Assembly: GCA_041398565.1 (NCBI GenBank)
Contig: JAWKUN010000003.1
Coordinates: 620,001-684,000 of the forward strand
DNA from: DATGPD01 sp041398565
GTDB lineage: Bacteria; Planctomycetota; UBA1135; UBA2386
Direction of reading: 5' to 3'
DNA length: 64,000 nucleotides
The number at the start of each line of letters is the position of its first letter. The stretch's first letter is position 1. Positions 55,888 to 64,000 of this stretch are shown here, in pieces. A model generated the notes under the pieces. That model had not been told where the DNA came from, did no database searches, and was given only the letters and a program-made list of their open reading frames with translations. The position numbers and the translations under genes were made by a program.

Positions 55888-58262
55888 ACAACACGCGTTG
55901 GCGCAGGGTCGAGGACCTGTTCACGCGAGCCTGCGAGGTCGATCCGGAGGCGCGGCGCCGGATGCTGCAGACCGAGTGTGGCGACGACGCACTCCTGCGT
56001 GCCGAGGTCGAGTCTCTGCTCGATCGTGCCGAGCGCGCCGAAGCCTTCCTGGAGGCGCCGATCGCACCCGACGCTCCTCGCGTGCTCAAGAGCCTGGCCG
56101 GGATCGACGACGCGCTGCTCGGGGTCGAACTCGCCGGATGGATCGTCGACGGCGTCGTCGCGTCCGGCGGCATGGGAACCGTCTACCGAGCGCACGCCGC
56201 CGTCGACACCGAGCGAGTCGTGGCGGTCAAGGTGATGCGCCCCGGTCTCGACGTGGCGGCCGTCTCGCGTCGGTTCCAGCGCGAGGGCGAGCTACTGGCT
56301 TCGCTCGACCATCCGAGCATCGCCCGCTTCGTGCAGAGCGGCGTGACCGCCGACGGCCGCCCCTTCTACGTGATGGAATACGTCGACGGCGCGCCCTTGC
56401 TCGAAGCGTGCGATCGGGCACGCATGCCGATCGAGGCGCGCTTGCACCTGTTCTGCGCAGTGGGCGCCGCGGTGGCGCACGCGCACCGCCAGCTCATCGT
56501 GCACAGGGATCTCAAGCCGGGCAACATCCTGGTCGACAGCCGCGGACGGCCGCGGCTGGTCGACTTCGGCATCGCCACCGTGCTGTCGCCCGCCAGCGCG
56601 GTGCGCCGCCAGACGCGGGTGATGACGCCGGAGTACACGAGCCCCGAGCAAGCGCGTGGCGAGATGGCGACCACCGCCAGCGACATCTACTCGCTCGGCA
56701 TGGTCCTCTACGAACTGCTCACCGGGCAGGCACCCTACGCGTTCTCCAGCTACGACGTCGACACCATCGCCAAGGTGGCATCCGAAGCGGAGCCGGCGCG
56801 CCCGAGCCAGCTCGAGTTCACTGCCGAGACGGCCGAGTGCCGCGGCACCGTGCCGTCCAAGCTGCGTCGGCAACTGCGCGACGACCTCGACAACATCGTG
56901 CGCTTCGCCCTGCGCAAGGAGCCGGAGCGTCGCTACGCCACCGTCGAACACTTCGTCGAGGACGTGCGCCGCCACCTGGCAGGGCAACCGATCGCGGCGC
57001 GACCGGACACGCTCCTCTACCGAGCGGCCAAGTTCGTGCGACGCAACCGGCTGGCCGCGTCGCTGGCGGCGGTCTTGCTGGTCGCCGTCGGCCTGGGCTT
57101 GGTCGGCGTGGTATGGCAGGCGCGTGTGGCGCGCCAGGAGAGCCGCAACTCGCAGCGAGTCACCGAGCTTCTGCTGGAGGTTCTGGGTGGCAATGGCGGC
57201 CATGCGGCGACCACCACGGCGCGGGAGCTGGTCGACCGCGCCGCGCGTCGCCTCGACCGTCTCTCGGACCTGCCCGTGACGATCCGCGCCGCGCTCGAGC
57301 ACGCGTTGGGACGCATGTATTTCAACCTCGGCGACTACGTCGCCAGCGTGCGCTTCTACGAGGCGTCGTTGCGGGCTCGCGTGGCGCAGCTCGGGGCGGA
57401 CGATCCGCGCACCGCGGCCACTCGCGTCGCCCTGGCGGTGACGCTGTCGCGCACCAACGAGGTGGCGCGCAGCGACGCCGAGCTCGTCCACGCCCTGGCG
57501 ACGGCCCGGTCGGCGGGCGACGAGTCGTTGGTCGGTGATGCGCTCGATGCCCTGGGTTGCTTGCGCAACACGCAGGGGCGCAAGCCCGAGGCGGAGCAGA
57601 TGCTGCGCGAGGCGCTGCGGCTGCGGCGCCGCACGCACGGGCCGGTCAGCGAGCCCGTGGTGTCGACGATGAACAACCTGGCGACCGTGTGCTGGGCGCT
57701 CGGCGACCTCGAGGAGACCGGCGAACTCCTGCGCGGCGCGCTTGCCCTGCACCGGCAGATGGGCGACAGCGAGGACCAGCAGGTCGAGGCGCAGCTCACC
57801 CACAACCTCGGCGTCCTGCACATGACTCGCGGCGAGCACCAGCACGCGCGCGACTGCTTCGACGCCGCGCTCGCGCTGCGCCGCACGAGTCTGCCGGACG
57901 GCCACCCGCGTCTCGCCGACACCCTCGATGTGCTGGCCAGGCTCGAGCTCGAGCGCGGTGACCCCTGCGCCGCCGAGGACTTCGCCCGCCAATGCCTGAC
58001 GATTCGCGAGCGTGCCCTACCCGACCATTGGTTCACCGATGACACGCGCTCGCTGCTGGCGGCGTCGTTGATCGAGCAGCAGCGGTGGCAGGAGGCCGAG
58101 ACTCTGCTGCGCAGCGCACTACCGGCCCTGCGCCACAAGTGTGGCGACACCTTCGACCACACCCAGGAGGCGTTCGAACGCCTGGCGCGTGTGTGCGAGC
58201 ACGTCGGCCACGACGAGGAGGCCGCCGGCTACCGCGCCAGCCTGCGGGAGGGCGGCCACTGA
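55884..58262 (+). CDS. Ser/Thr protein kinase with C-terminal TPR repeats
   Basis: A 792-residue protein. The N-terminal 85 residues are a helical lead (LFTRACEVDPEARRRML, LLRAEVESLLDRAERAEAFLE) common to planctomycete kinases. The kinase domain (about 90-350) has VASGGMGTVYRAH, VAVKVM, HRDLKPGN, DFGIA, and MTPEYTSPEQ. A transmembrane segment lies at about 388-408 (LAASLAAVLLVAVGLGLVGVVW). The outside region carries tetratricopeptide repeats of the Tol/kinesin-light-chain type (LGRMYFNLGDYVASVRFYEASL, TMNNLATVCWALGDLEET, LTHNLGVLHMTRGEHQHARDCF). It is coupled to the sigma factor gene upstream. It probably senses through the TPR part and signals to the sigma factor or its targets. Confidence 0.9.
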   Translation: MNNTRWRRVEDLFTRACEVDPEARRRMLQTECGDDALLRAEVESLLDRAERAEAFLEAPIAPDAPRVLKSLAGIDDALLGVELAGWIVDGVVASGGMGTVYRAHAAVDTERVVAVKVMRPGLDVAAVSRRFQREGELLASLDHPSIARFVQSGVTADGRPFYVMEYVDGAPLLEACDRARMPIEARLHLFCAVGAAVAHAHRQLIVHRDLKPGNILVDSRGRPRLVDFGIATVLSPASAVRRQTRVMTPEYTSPEQARGEMATTASDIYSLGMVLYELLTGQAPYAFSSYDVDTIAKVASEAEPARPSQLEFTAETAECRGTVPSKLRRQLRDDLDNIVRFALRKEPERRYATVEHFVEDVRRHLAGQPIAARPDTLLYRAAKFVRRNRLAASLAAVLLVAVGLGLVGVVWQARVARQESRNSQRVTELLLEVLGGNGGHAATTTARELVDRAARRLDRLSDLPVTIRAALEHALGRMYFNLGDYVASVRFYEASLRARVAQLGADDPRTAATRVALAVTLSRTNEVARSDAELVHALATARSAGDESLVGDALDALGCLRNTQGRKPEAEQMLREALRLRRRTHGPVSEPVVSTMNNLATVCWALGDLEETGELLRGALALHRQMGDSEDQQVEAQLTHNLGVLHMTRGEHQHARDCFDAALALRRTSLPDGHPRLADTLDVLARLELERGDPCAAEDFARQCLTIRERALPDHWFTDDTRSLLAASLIEQQRWQEAETLLRSALPALRHKCGDTFDHTQEAFERLARVCEHVGHDEEAAGYRASLREGGH

Positions 58263-58271
58263 CTGGCGGAC

Positions 58272-59204
58272 TCACGGCACGAGGTCGCGGCGCAGGATGG
58301 CCTGTCCTGGCGCGCTGGCCAGCAGCCGCAGGAACGCGTCCAGGCTGGCGTCGTCGGCGCCGGCGTGCACCAGGTACACCTCGTAGCCGTAGGGGTAGTG
58401 GCGCGCGCGTACCGATCCGGCGTCGGGGACGACCCCATCGACGCAGACGGCGGGCGCGCCGCGCGGCAGGGTAGCGAGCGACAGCAGACCGAGGGTCGGC
58501 TCGCCGTCGGTGCACACGCGCTGCCAGATGCGTTGGGGGTCGGCGAGGAGCTCCAGACGGGTGAGGCGCAGCCGTGGCCAGTCGGTCGTGCGCGGCGGCG
58601 GGACGCCGACCAGCGGAGCGCCTTGCGACCGGTCGCAGGCAGCGGCGGCGCGGGCAGGCCCGCGGCACAGAGCCTCGAGTTCGCGGCGGGTGAGGTCGCG
58701 TCGCGGCGAACTGGGGGCCGCGACCAGGACGGGCGCGAACAAGCCGAGGGACCGGACGATCAGGCCCGCCGCGGCGGGAGGTGAGCCGGGTCTGGCACAC
58801 ACCACGGCCGCGTGCGCGGTCTTGCATCGGACCAGCTTCAACGACTCGGCTCCGGCCATCGGTTGCAGACGCGGTGCTCTGGCGAGGCGCGCGAACAACG
58901 CGTGCAGGTGCCGCAAGCCGTCGAGGTCGCCGCAGACGACGAGCGTCGGTGGGGACGCCGCCGGGCTGCCTCGGCGTCGGTGCTGCGGCAGGACCGGCCG
59001 CGCATCCGGCGCCGGCAGGGCGGCTCCGGCCGTGGCGGGAGGCGCTGCGCCGGTCGTGACCAGCGGTGGCACCGGCTGCTGGAGAGGCATTCCCTGGACA
59101 GGGGGCACCGGTTGCTTCCAGAGCTGCCGAGCGGAGAACCCCAGGGCGCTGGCGCCGAGCAGGAGCAGGGCGCGCGATGCCAGGGTGCGGGTCTCTTGCC
59201 TCAT
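58272..59204 (-). CDS. PstS-like periplasmic binding protein, divergent
   Basis: A 310-residue exported protein with a hydrophobic N-terminus (ALLLLGASALGFSA) and a Pro-rich linker to about residue 75. A periplasmic-binding-protein-like domain follows. The C-terminal YPYGYEVYLVHAG..D..LDAFLRLLASAPGQAILRR resembles the YP(I/L)...Y......A..F..F..S..GQ pattern of phosphate-binding PstS proteins. The N-terminal T.SG.G phosphate loops of PstS are not evident. No phosphate transport genes adjoin. It could be an anion-binding protein with another role. It converges on the kinase gene with nine bases between stops. Confidence 0.6.
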   Translation of the reverse strand: MRQETRTLASRALLLLGASALGFSARQLWKQPVPPVQGMPLQQPVPPLVTTGAAPPATAGAALPAPDARPVLPQHRRRGSPAASPPTLVVCGDLDGLRHLHALFARLARAPRLQPMAGAESLKLVRCKTAHAAVVCARPGSPPAAAGLIVRSLGLFAPVLVAAPSSPRRDLTRRELEALCRGPARAAAACDRSQGAPLVGVPPPRTTDWPRLRLTRLELLADPQRIWQRVCTDGEPTLGLLSLATLPRGAPAVCVDGVVPDAGSVRARHYPYGYEVYLVHAGADDASLDAFLRLLASAPGQAILRRDLVP

Positions 59205-59543
59205 CACCGGGCGCCGTCGATGCGGGGCCCATCGGGGGGTCCGATCTCCGCCGCCGGACGTGACGACGCGGGCGCGTGAGCCGAAGCCCGCTCGGCGACG
59301 GGTGGCGACGACGATCCGTGCAAGACGATGCATGCGTGTGGTCTTCCTTCCGCTGCGCACCGGGCTCAGCGCCAGGCGCGACCGAGCACGCGCTGTCCCC
59401 GCCGGGACCCAGGGCGCGCTCGAACCTCTTCGGGACGAGCACGCACCGTCTCGTCGGAGGGTGGACCACCATTTCTCCGCGACCGGGGGATGCGACCAGG
59501 ACGCCCCGATGGTGGGGCCGGCGCGGCACCGCGGCGGCCGGCC
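59205..59543. other. Intergenic stretch without recognised content
   Basis: This 339-base stretch lies between the PstS-like gene and the methyltransferase gene, both leftward. The open frames crossing it are Arg/Pro-rich and lack family features, and I see no repeat, tRNA or strong hairpin. It presumably contains the promoter of the PstS-like gene. Confidence 0.5.
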
Positions 59544-60287
59544 TTACGGCTTTTCGTACACGCCGTCGAAGCGGTAGGTCAGCAGGTCTTCATCGCTGTA
59601 GGTGCGCAGATAGGCGTGGTGCCGGTTCTGCTCGAGGAGCTCGCGGTCCTGGTGCTTGACGATCTCGACCGGGCGCAGGCCGGCGTTGGCGAACACGTAC
59701 ATCCACTCCGACAGGCGCAGGCGGTTCACGTAGCTGCTGCGGTTCCACGCCATCAACCGCCAAACGCGTGGCGAGTGCTTGAGGCAGTCGTACTGCTGGC
59801 CGGGATCGAACATGTGGTAGTGGTCGCGCAGGTCGGCGCGGCAGACGAAGCGACCACCCTTGCGCAGTACGCGCACGATCTCTTCCGCCGACTGCTCCGG
59901 CCAGCGGAAGTGCTGGATGCAGTAGCAGGCCCACACCAGGTCCTTCGAAGCGTCGGCAAAAGGCAGGGTGCGGCCGTCGTAGATGCGGTAGTCGATGCCG
60001 TCGCGGGCCGCGGCGGCGTCGGTGTGGTAGCGGGTGACGTCGGCCGCCGCGACCGACTTGGCGCCGCCCTCGTGCCGGGCGATGCGCAGCACGTCGAGGG
60101 TCTTGCCGACGCCGAGTTCGAGGACGTCCTTGCCGGTGGGGGCACCGTGCTTGCGGTAGAACTCGAACAGTTCCCGCGACCGCCGCGGATCGCCGTCGAT
60201 CCCCGTGACGTGTTGCGTGGTCGCGAGCCGCCCGAGCGGGCCGATGCCGAGCAGGGCGTTCTGGGCGATGGATTTGAGGACGTTCAT
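59544..60287 (-). CDS. SAM-dependent methyltransferase (class I)
   Basis: A 247-residue enzyme. Motif I is KDVLELGVGKTLDVLRIA, motif II region is AADVTRYH, motif III is DLVWACYCIQHFRW (DL.....L.H pattern) and ...VLRKGGRFVCRADLRDH follows. The substrate is not predictable. It resembles methyltransferases of cell-surface or glycan clusters, and the next gene upstream is a PIG-L deacetylase 16 bases away in the same direction. The two may act on the same sugar-containing compound; this is inference. Confidence 0.85.
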   Translation of the reverse strand: MNVLKSIAQNALLGIGPLGRLATTQHVTGIDGDPRRSRELFEFYRKHGAPTGKDVLELGVGKTLDVLRIARHEGGAKSVAAADVTRYHTDAAAARDGIDYRIYDGRTLPFADASKDLVWACYCIQHFRWPEQSAEEIVRVLRKGGRFVCRADLRDHYHMFDPGQQYDCLKHSPRVWRLMAWNRSSYVNRLRLSEWMYVFANAGLRPVEIVKHQDRELLEQNRHHAYLRTYSDEDLLTYRFDGVYEKP

Positions 60288-60303
60288 CGGCGTGCGGGCG
60301 AAA

Positions 60304-61071
60304 TCAGGGGATGCGGTCGAGGTTGGCGGCGAGCGCGCCGAACTCGCGTGCCGAGCAGACATAGTAGGCCTCGGCGAACTCCACCCGGTGTTGGAGCCCG
60401 CGGTACCGATTGAGGCCCATCACCGCTGCGACGTAATCGCGGTCGTCCAGCTGCGAGGCGTAGCAGGCGATGGCCCGTTGCTTGTCCGCTGCGACCGACG
60501 AGATGTCGACGCCGACGTTGGGCCACAGCGTGGTCCACACTTCGTAGGCCCAGATTTCGCCGGAGAAGCCCACGGCCGCCACGGCGTGCGCGGTGGCCAG
60601 CGCCGTGGCCTGGTGGTCGGCGTGCGAGTCGGCGGGAAAGGGGCAGAGGATCTGCGTCGGCGCGAACGTGCGCACCGACCCGACCAGGCGCTGGCGCAGC
60701 GCGTCTTCGTGGCGAACCAGTCGGCCGTCGGGGAAGTCGTACATCTCGTCGCTGCCGTAGCCGAGGATGCGCTTGGCCGCTGCCGCCTCGCGTCGGCGCA
60801 GGTCGCGCAGCGCCTGGCGTGCGGTCGGCTCGTCGCTGACGCCGGCACTGTCGGTGGTGAACACGACGTGTGCGTCGCTGCCGAGGCCGGCGTGCAGCAG
60901 CAACGTGCCGCCGCACGGGATGGCTTCGTCGTCGAGGTGCGGCGCGATGACGAGCACGCGCTCCTTCTGCAGCGCGCGCAGGCGGGCGGGCAGCCGGTGC
61001 GTCGCCCGTCGCAGTGCGACGAGGAATCGGCGAGCGACGGTTCGGCGGAGGCGATCGGCGAAGCGGGACAC
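60304..61071 (-). CDS. PIG-L-family N-acetylglucosaminyl deacetylase
   Basis: A 255-residue zinc hydrolase. The family signature is present: VLVIAPHLDDEAIPCGGTL (zinc ligands His, Asp, Asp), the DLRRREAAAAKRILG helix, and PFPADSHADHQATA with the third His. These enzymes remove acetyl groups from N-acetylglucosamine conjugates. A basic N-terminal helix (residues 1-35) precedes the domain and may associate with membrane. It is the first gene of a probable two-gene unit with the methyltransferase, so a lipid- or surface-glycan substrate is likely. Confidence 0.9.
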   Translation of the reverse strand: MSRFADRLRRTVARRFLVALRRATHRLPARLRALQKERVLVIAPHLDDEAIPCGGTLLLHAGLGSDAHVVFTTDSAGVSDEPTARQALRDLRRREAAAAKRILGYGSDEMYDFPDGRLVRHEDALRQRLVGSVRTFAPTQILCPFPADSHADHQATALATAHAVAAVGFSGEIWAYEVWTTLWPNVGVDISSVAADKQRAIACYASQLDDRDYVAAVMGLNRYRGLQHRVEFAEAYYVCSAREFGALAANLDRIP

Positions 61072-61258
61072 GGGGAGGAGTCGGGGTCGGGAAGCCTACG
61101 TCGGCGAGAATGCACTGACGCCGGCACTCGCTGCTTCGTCGTCCGCGTACTCCCGGTGGCATCGGCGACGGCGGAGCCTGGCCGGCGGCCGTTTTCTCGA
61201 TCCGGGACGCTGAGGCGACGGGGCGCGTCTGCGAATGGGCGGGAGCATCGGCACGGTC

Positions 61259-62884
<1,626 letters not shown>

Positions 62885-62928
62885 GCGGGCGATGCTACCA
62901 AGCGCCCCGCAGCGACCGTCGTCGCGTT

Positions 62929-63873
62929 TCAGGTCCGCGCCGACATCCACTCGGCGAGCAGGCCGTCGCGCAGCGAGGCCCGCGGCGCCAGGATGGCGTC
63001 GGCCCCGGTGCGGCGCAGCAGCCAGGCGAAGACCGACAGGGCGACCACCACCAGGTCGGCTCGGTCGCGCGACAGGCCGTGGCGCCGCTCGCGTTCGGCC
63101 GGCGGCAGCGCGGCCAGCTGCGCGCGCCAGTGCTCGAGTGCCGGCTGCGTCACGGCGTCGACGCCACGCACCTGGTGACCGCGGCCGGCATCGGCTTCCA
63201 GTGCCGCCACCACGTCGATCCCACTGCCGATGCCGACCACACACGTCGGGCCGTCGCCGCCGACCTGTCGGCCGGCATCGGTCGCGCGGGCGGTGATCAG
63301 CTGGTCGATGGCGGCGAGGAGCTCGGGACCCAGGGTGTCGCGGCGGTCGGCGCCGAGAGCCTCGAGCAGCAACAGCGAACCCAGCGGGTGCGAGCCGCTG
63401 CTCGTCACGTCGGCGTCGGCGAGGACGACGATCTCGAGGCTGCCGGCGCCCAGGTCGGCGAGGATGCTGCGGCCACGCAGGTGCACGCGGCTGCGGATCG
63501 CCGCGTGCAGCAGTGCGGCCTCGCGTTCGCCGTCGATGATCCGCAGGTCGACGCCGGCGCGCTGAGCGGCCAGGCACAGGTCGGCGCCGTTGCGCGCGGT
63601 GCGCGCTGCGGCGGTCGCGACTGCCAGGATGGAGTGGACCCCGAGCCGGTCGGACAGGCTGCGGAAGCGCCCCAACGCGTCGGCGACCGCGGCGATCGTG
63701 TCGGCGGTGAGTGCGCCGGTGACGAACACTTCGCGGCCGACGCGGATCGGCGTGCGCTCGTCGTGCACGGTCTGCGCCGCGTCGCCGAGCACCTCGACGA
63801 TGCGCGTGCGGACCGCGTTGGAGCCGACGTCGACGAGACCGAGGCGTTGGGGACGGACGGAAGCCGTGCTCAC
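62929..63873 (-). CDS. Ppx/GppA-family phosphatase
   Basis: A 314-residue enzyme of the actin-like ATPase fold that hydrolyses polyphosphate or pppGpp. Typical motifs are GLVDVGSNAVRTRIVEV, ATAAARTARNG (normally ATSA.R.A.N) and SILADLGAGSLEIVVL. The catalytic Glu of the family is in IIDGEREAALL. It ends after the two core subdomains, about 180 residues shorter than E. coli Ppx. The start is GTG at 63873, overlapping the stop of the upstream gene (GTGA), so the two are coupled. Confidence 0.88.
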   Translation of the reverse strand: MSTASVRPQRLGLVDVGSNAVRTRIVEVLGDAAQTVHDERTPIRVGREVFVTGALTADTIAAVADALGRFRSLSDRLGVHSILAVATAAARTARNGADLCLAAQRAGVDLRIIDGEREAALLHAAIRSRVHLRGRSILADLGAGSLEIVVLADADVTSSGSHPLGSLLLLEALGADRRDTLGPELLAAIDQLITARATDAGRQVGGDGPTCVVGIGSGIDVVAALEADAGRGHQVRGVDAVTQPALEHWRAQLAALPPAERERRHGLSRDRADLVVVALSVFAWLLRRTGADAILAPRASLRDGLLAEWMSART

Positions 63874-64000
63874 TCGTCGATCCGGCCCTTGTCCGCCTGG
63901 TCGTCGAGCGGTGGTGCCTCGCCGCCGGTCGCCGTGCCGCGTGCTTGCCGGGCGGGGATCTGCAGGATGATGTCGCCCGAACCGTGGTGGTGAATCTGCA
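63870..64000 (-). CDS. C-terminal end of an unidentified protein
   Basis: About 43 residues, starting inside the gene at the window edge (QIHHHGSGDIILQIPA) and ending in an acidic tail (APPLDDQADKGRIDE). The stop overlaps the GTG of the Ppx/GppA gene, so they share an operon. Too little is visible to name the family. Confidence 0.55.
   Translation of the reverse strand, partial: QIHHHGSGDIILQIPARQARGTATGGEAPPLDDQADKGRIDE

Overview
The window is high-GC, densely packed bacterial DNA with no rRNA, tRNA or CRISPR array that I can see. It most likely comes from a planctomycete. The grounds are four ECF sigma factors, three of them beside large Ser/Thr kinases fused to TPR or sulfatase-modifying (FGE) domains; many secreted or membrane proteins built from carboxypeptidase-regulatory-like beta-sandwich repeats; a C-terminal LPLP module in exported proteins; and few strong Shine-Dalgarno sites, with several GTG/TTG starts. 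Assignment below phylum is inference.

Layout. 1-6.5 kb: the end of a heavy-metal RND pump, a SulP transporter fused to a beta-carbonic anhydrase, a DUF2490-like outer-membrane protein, an eight-heme cytochrome c and a Nei-type DNA glycosylase. 6.6-8.6 kb: an ECF sigma factor with its probable membrane-anchored partner, then a composite palindromic repeat. 8.7-13.3 kb: a leftward metal-uptake operon (small Cys/His protein, outer-membrane barrel, ZnuA-like binding protein, ATPase, permease). 13.4-19.4 kb: exported proteins (M14 carboxypeptidase, a 200-residue secreted protein behind a sigma-54-type promoter and 5' hairpin, and a 1150-residue repeat protein). 19.4-19.8 kb: an intergenic region with palindromic repeats. 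20.5-25.8 kb: a fatty acid/butanoate operon (thiolase, 3-hydroxyacyl-CoA dehydrogenase, two acyl-CoA dehydrogenases) with an SppA protease inside it. 26-28.5 kb: two tandem PilT-type ATPases. 28.5-30.1 kb: a second copy of the composite repeat abutting an intact IS110-superfamily element that looks IS1111-like. 30.1-31.6 kb: superoxide dismutase and an alpha/beta hydrolase.

31.9-43.8 kb is a compact natural-product locus. It holds an NRPS protein (formyltransferase, remnant condensation region, adenylation domain interrupted by a luciferase-like monooxygenase, carrier protein), a PKS (KS-AT-KR-DH-ACP-TE) and an Sfp-type phosphopantetheinyl transferase. This is a self-contained two-module line with its own activating and release functions.

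43.8-58.3 kb is rich in signalling genes: three sigma/kinase pairs, one of which leads a four-gene operon with two proteins I cannot assign. A secreted haem peroxidase and a tryptophanase/tyrosine phenol-lyase-like enzyme lie between them. One kinase carries a 53-bp near-perfect palindrome, related to the intergenic copies at 19.6 kb, inserted in frame between its catalytic loop and DFG motif. 58.3-64 kb holds a PstS-like lipoprotein/periplasmic protein, a methyltransferase, a PIG-L deacetylase, a eukaryote-like 1-pyrroline-5-carboxylate dehydrogenase, a short Ppx/GppA phosphatase and the end of an unidentified gene.
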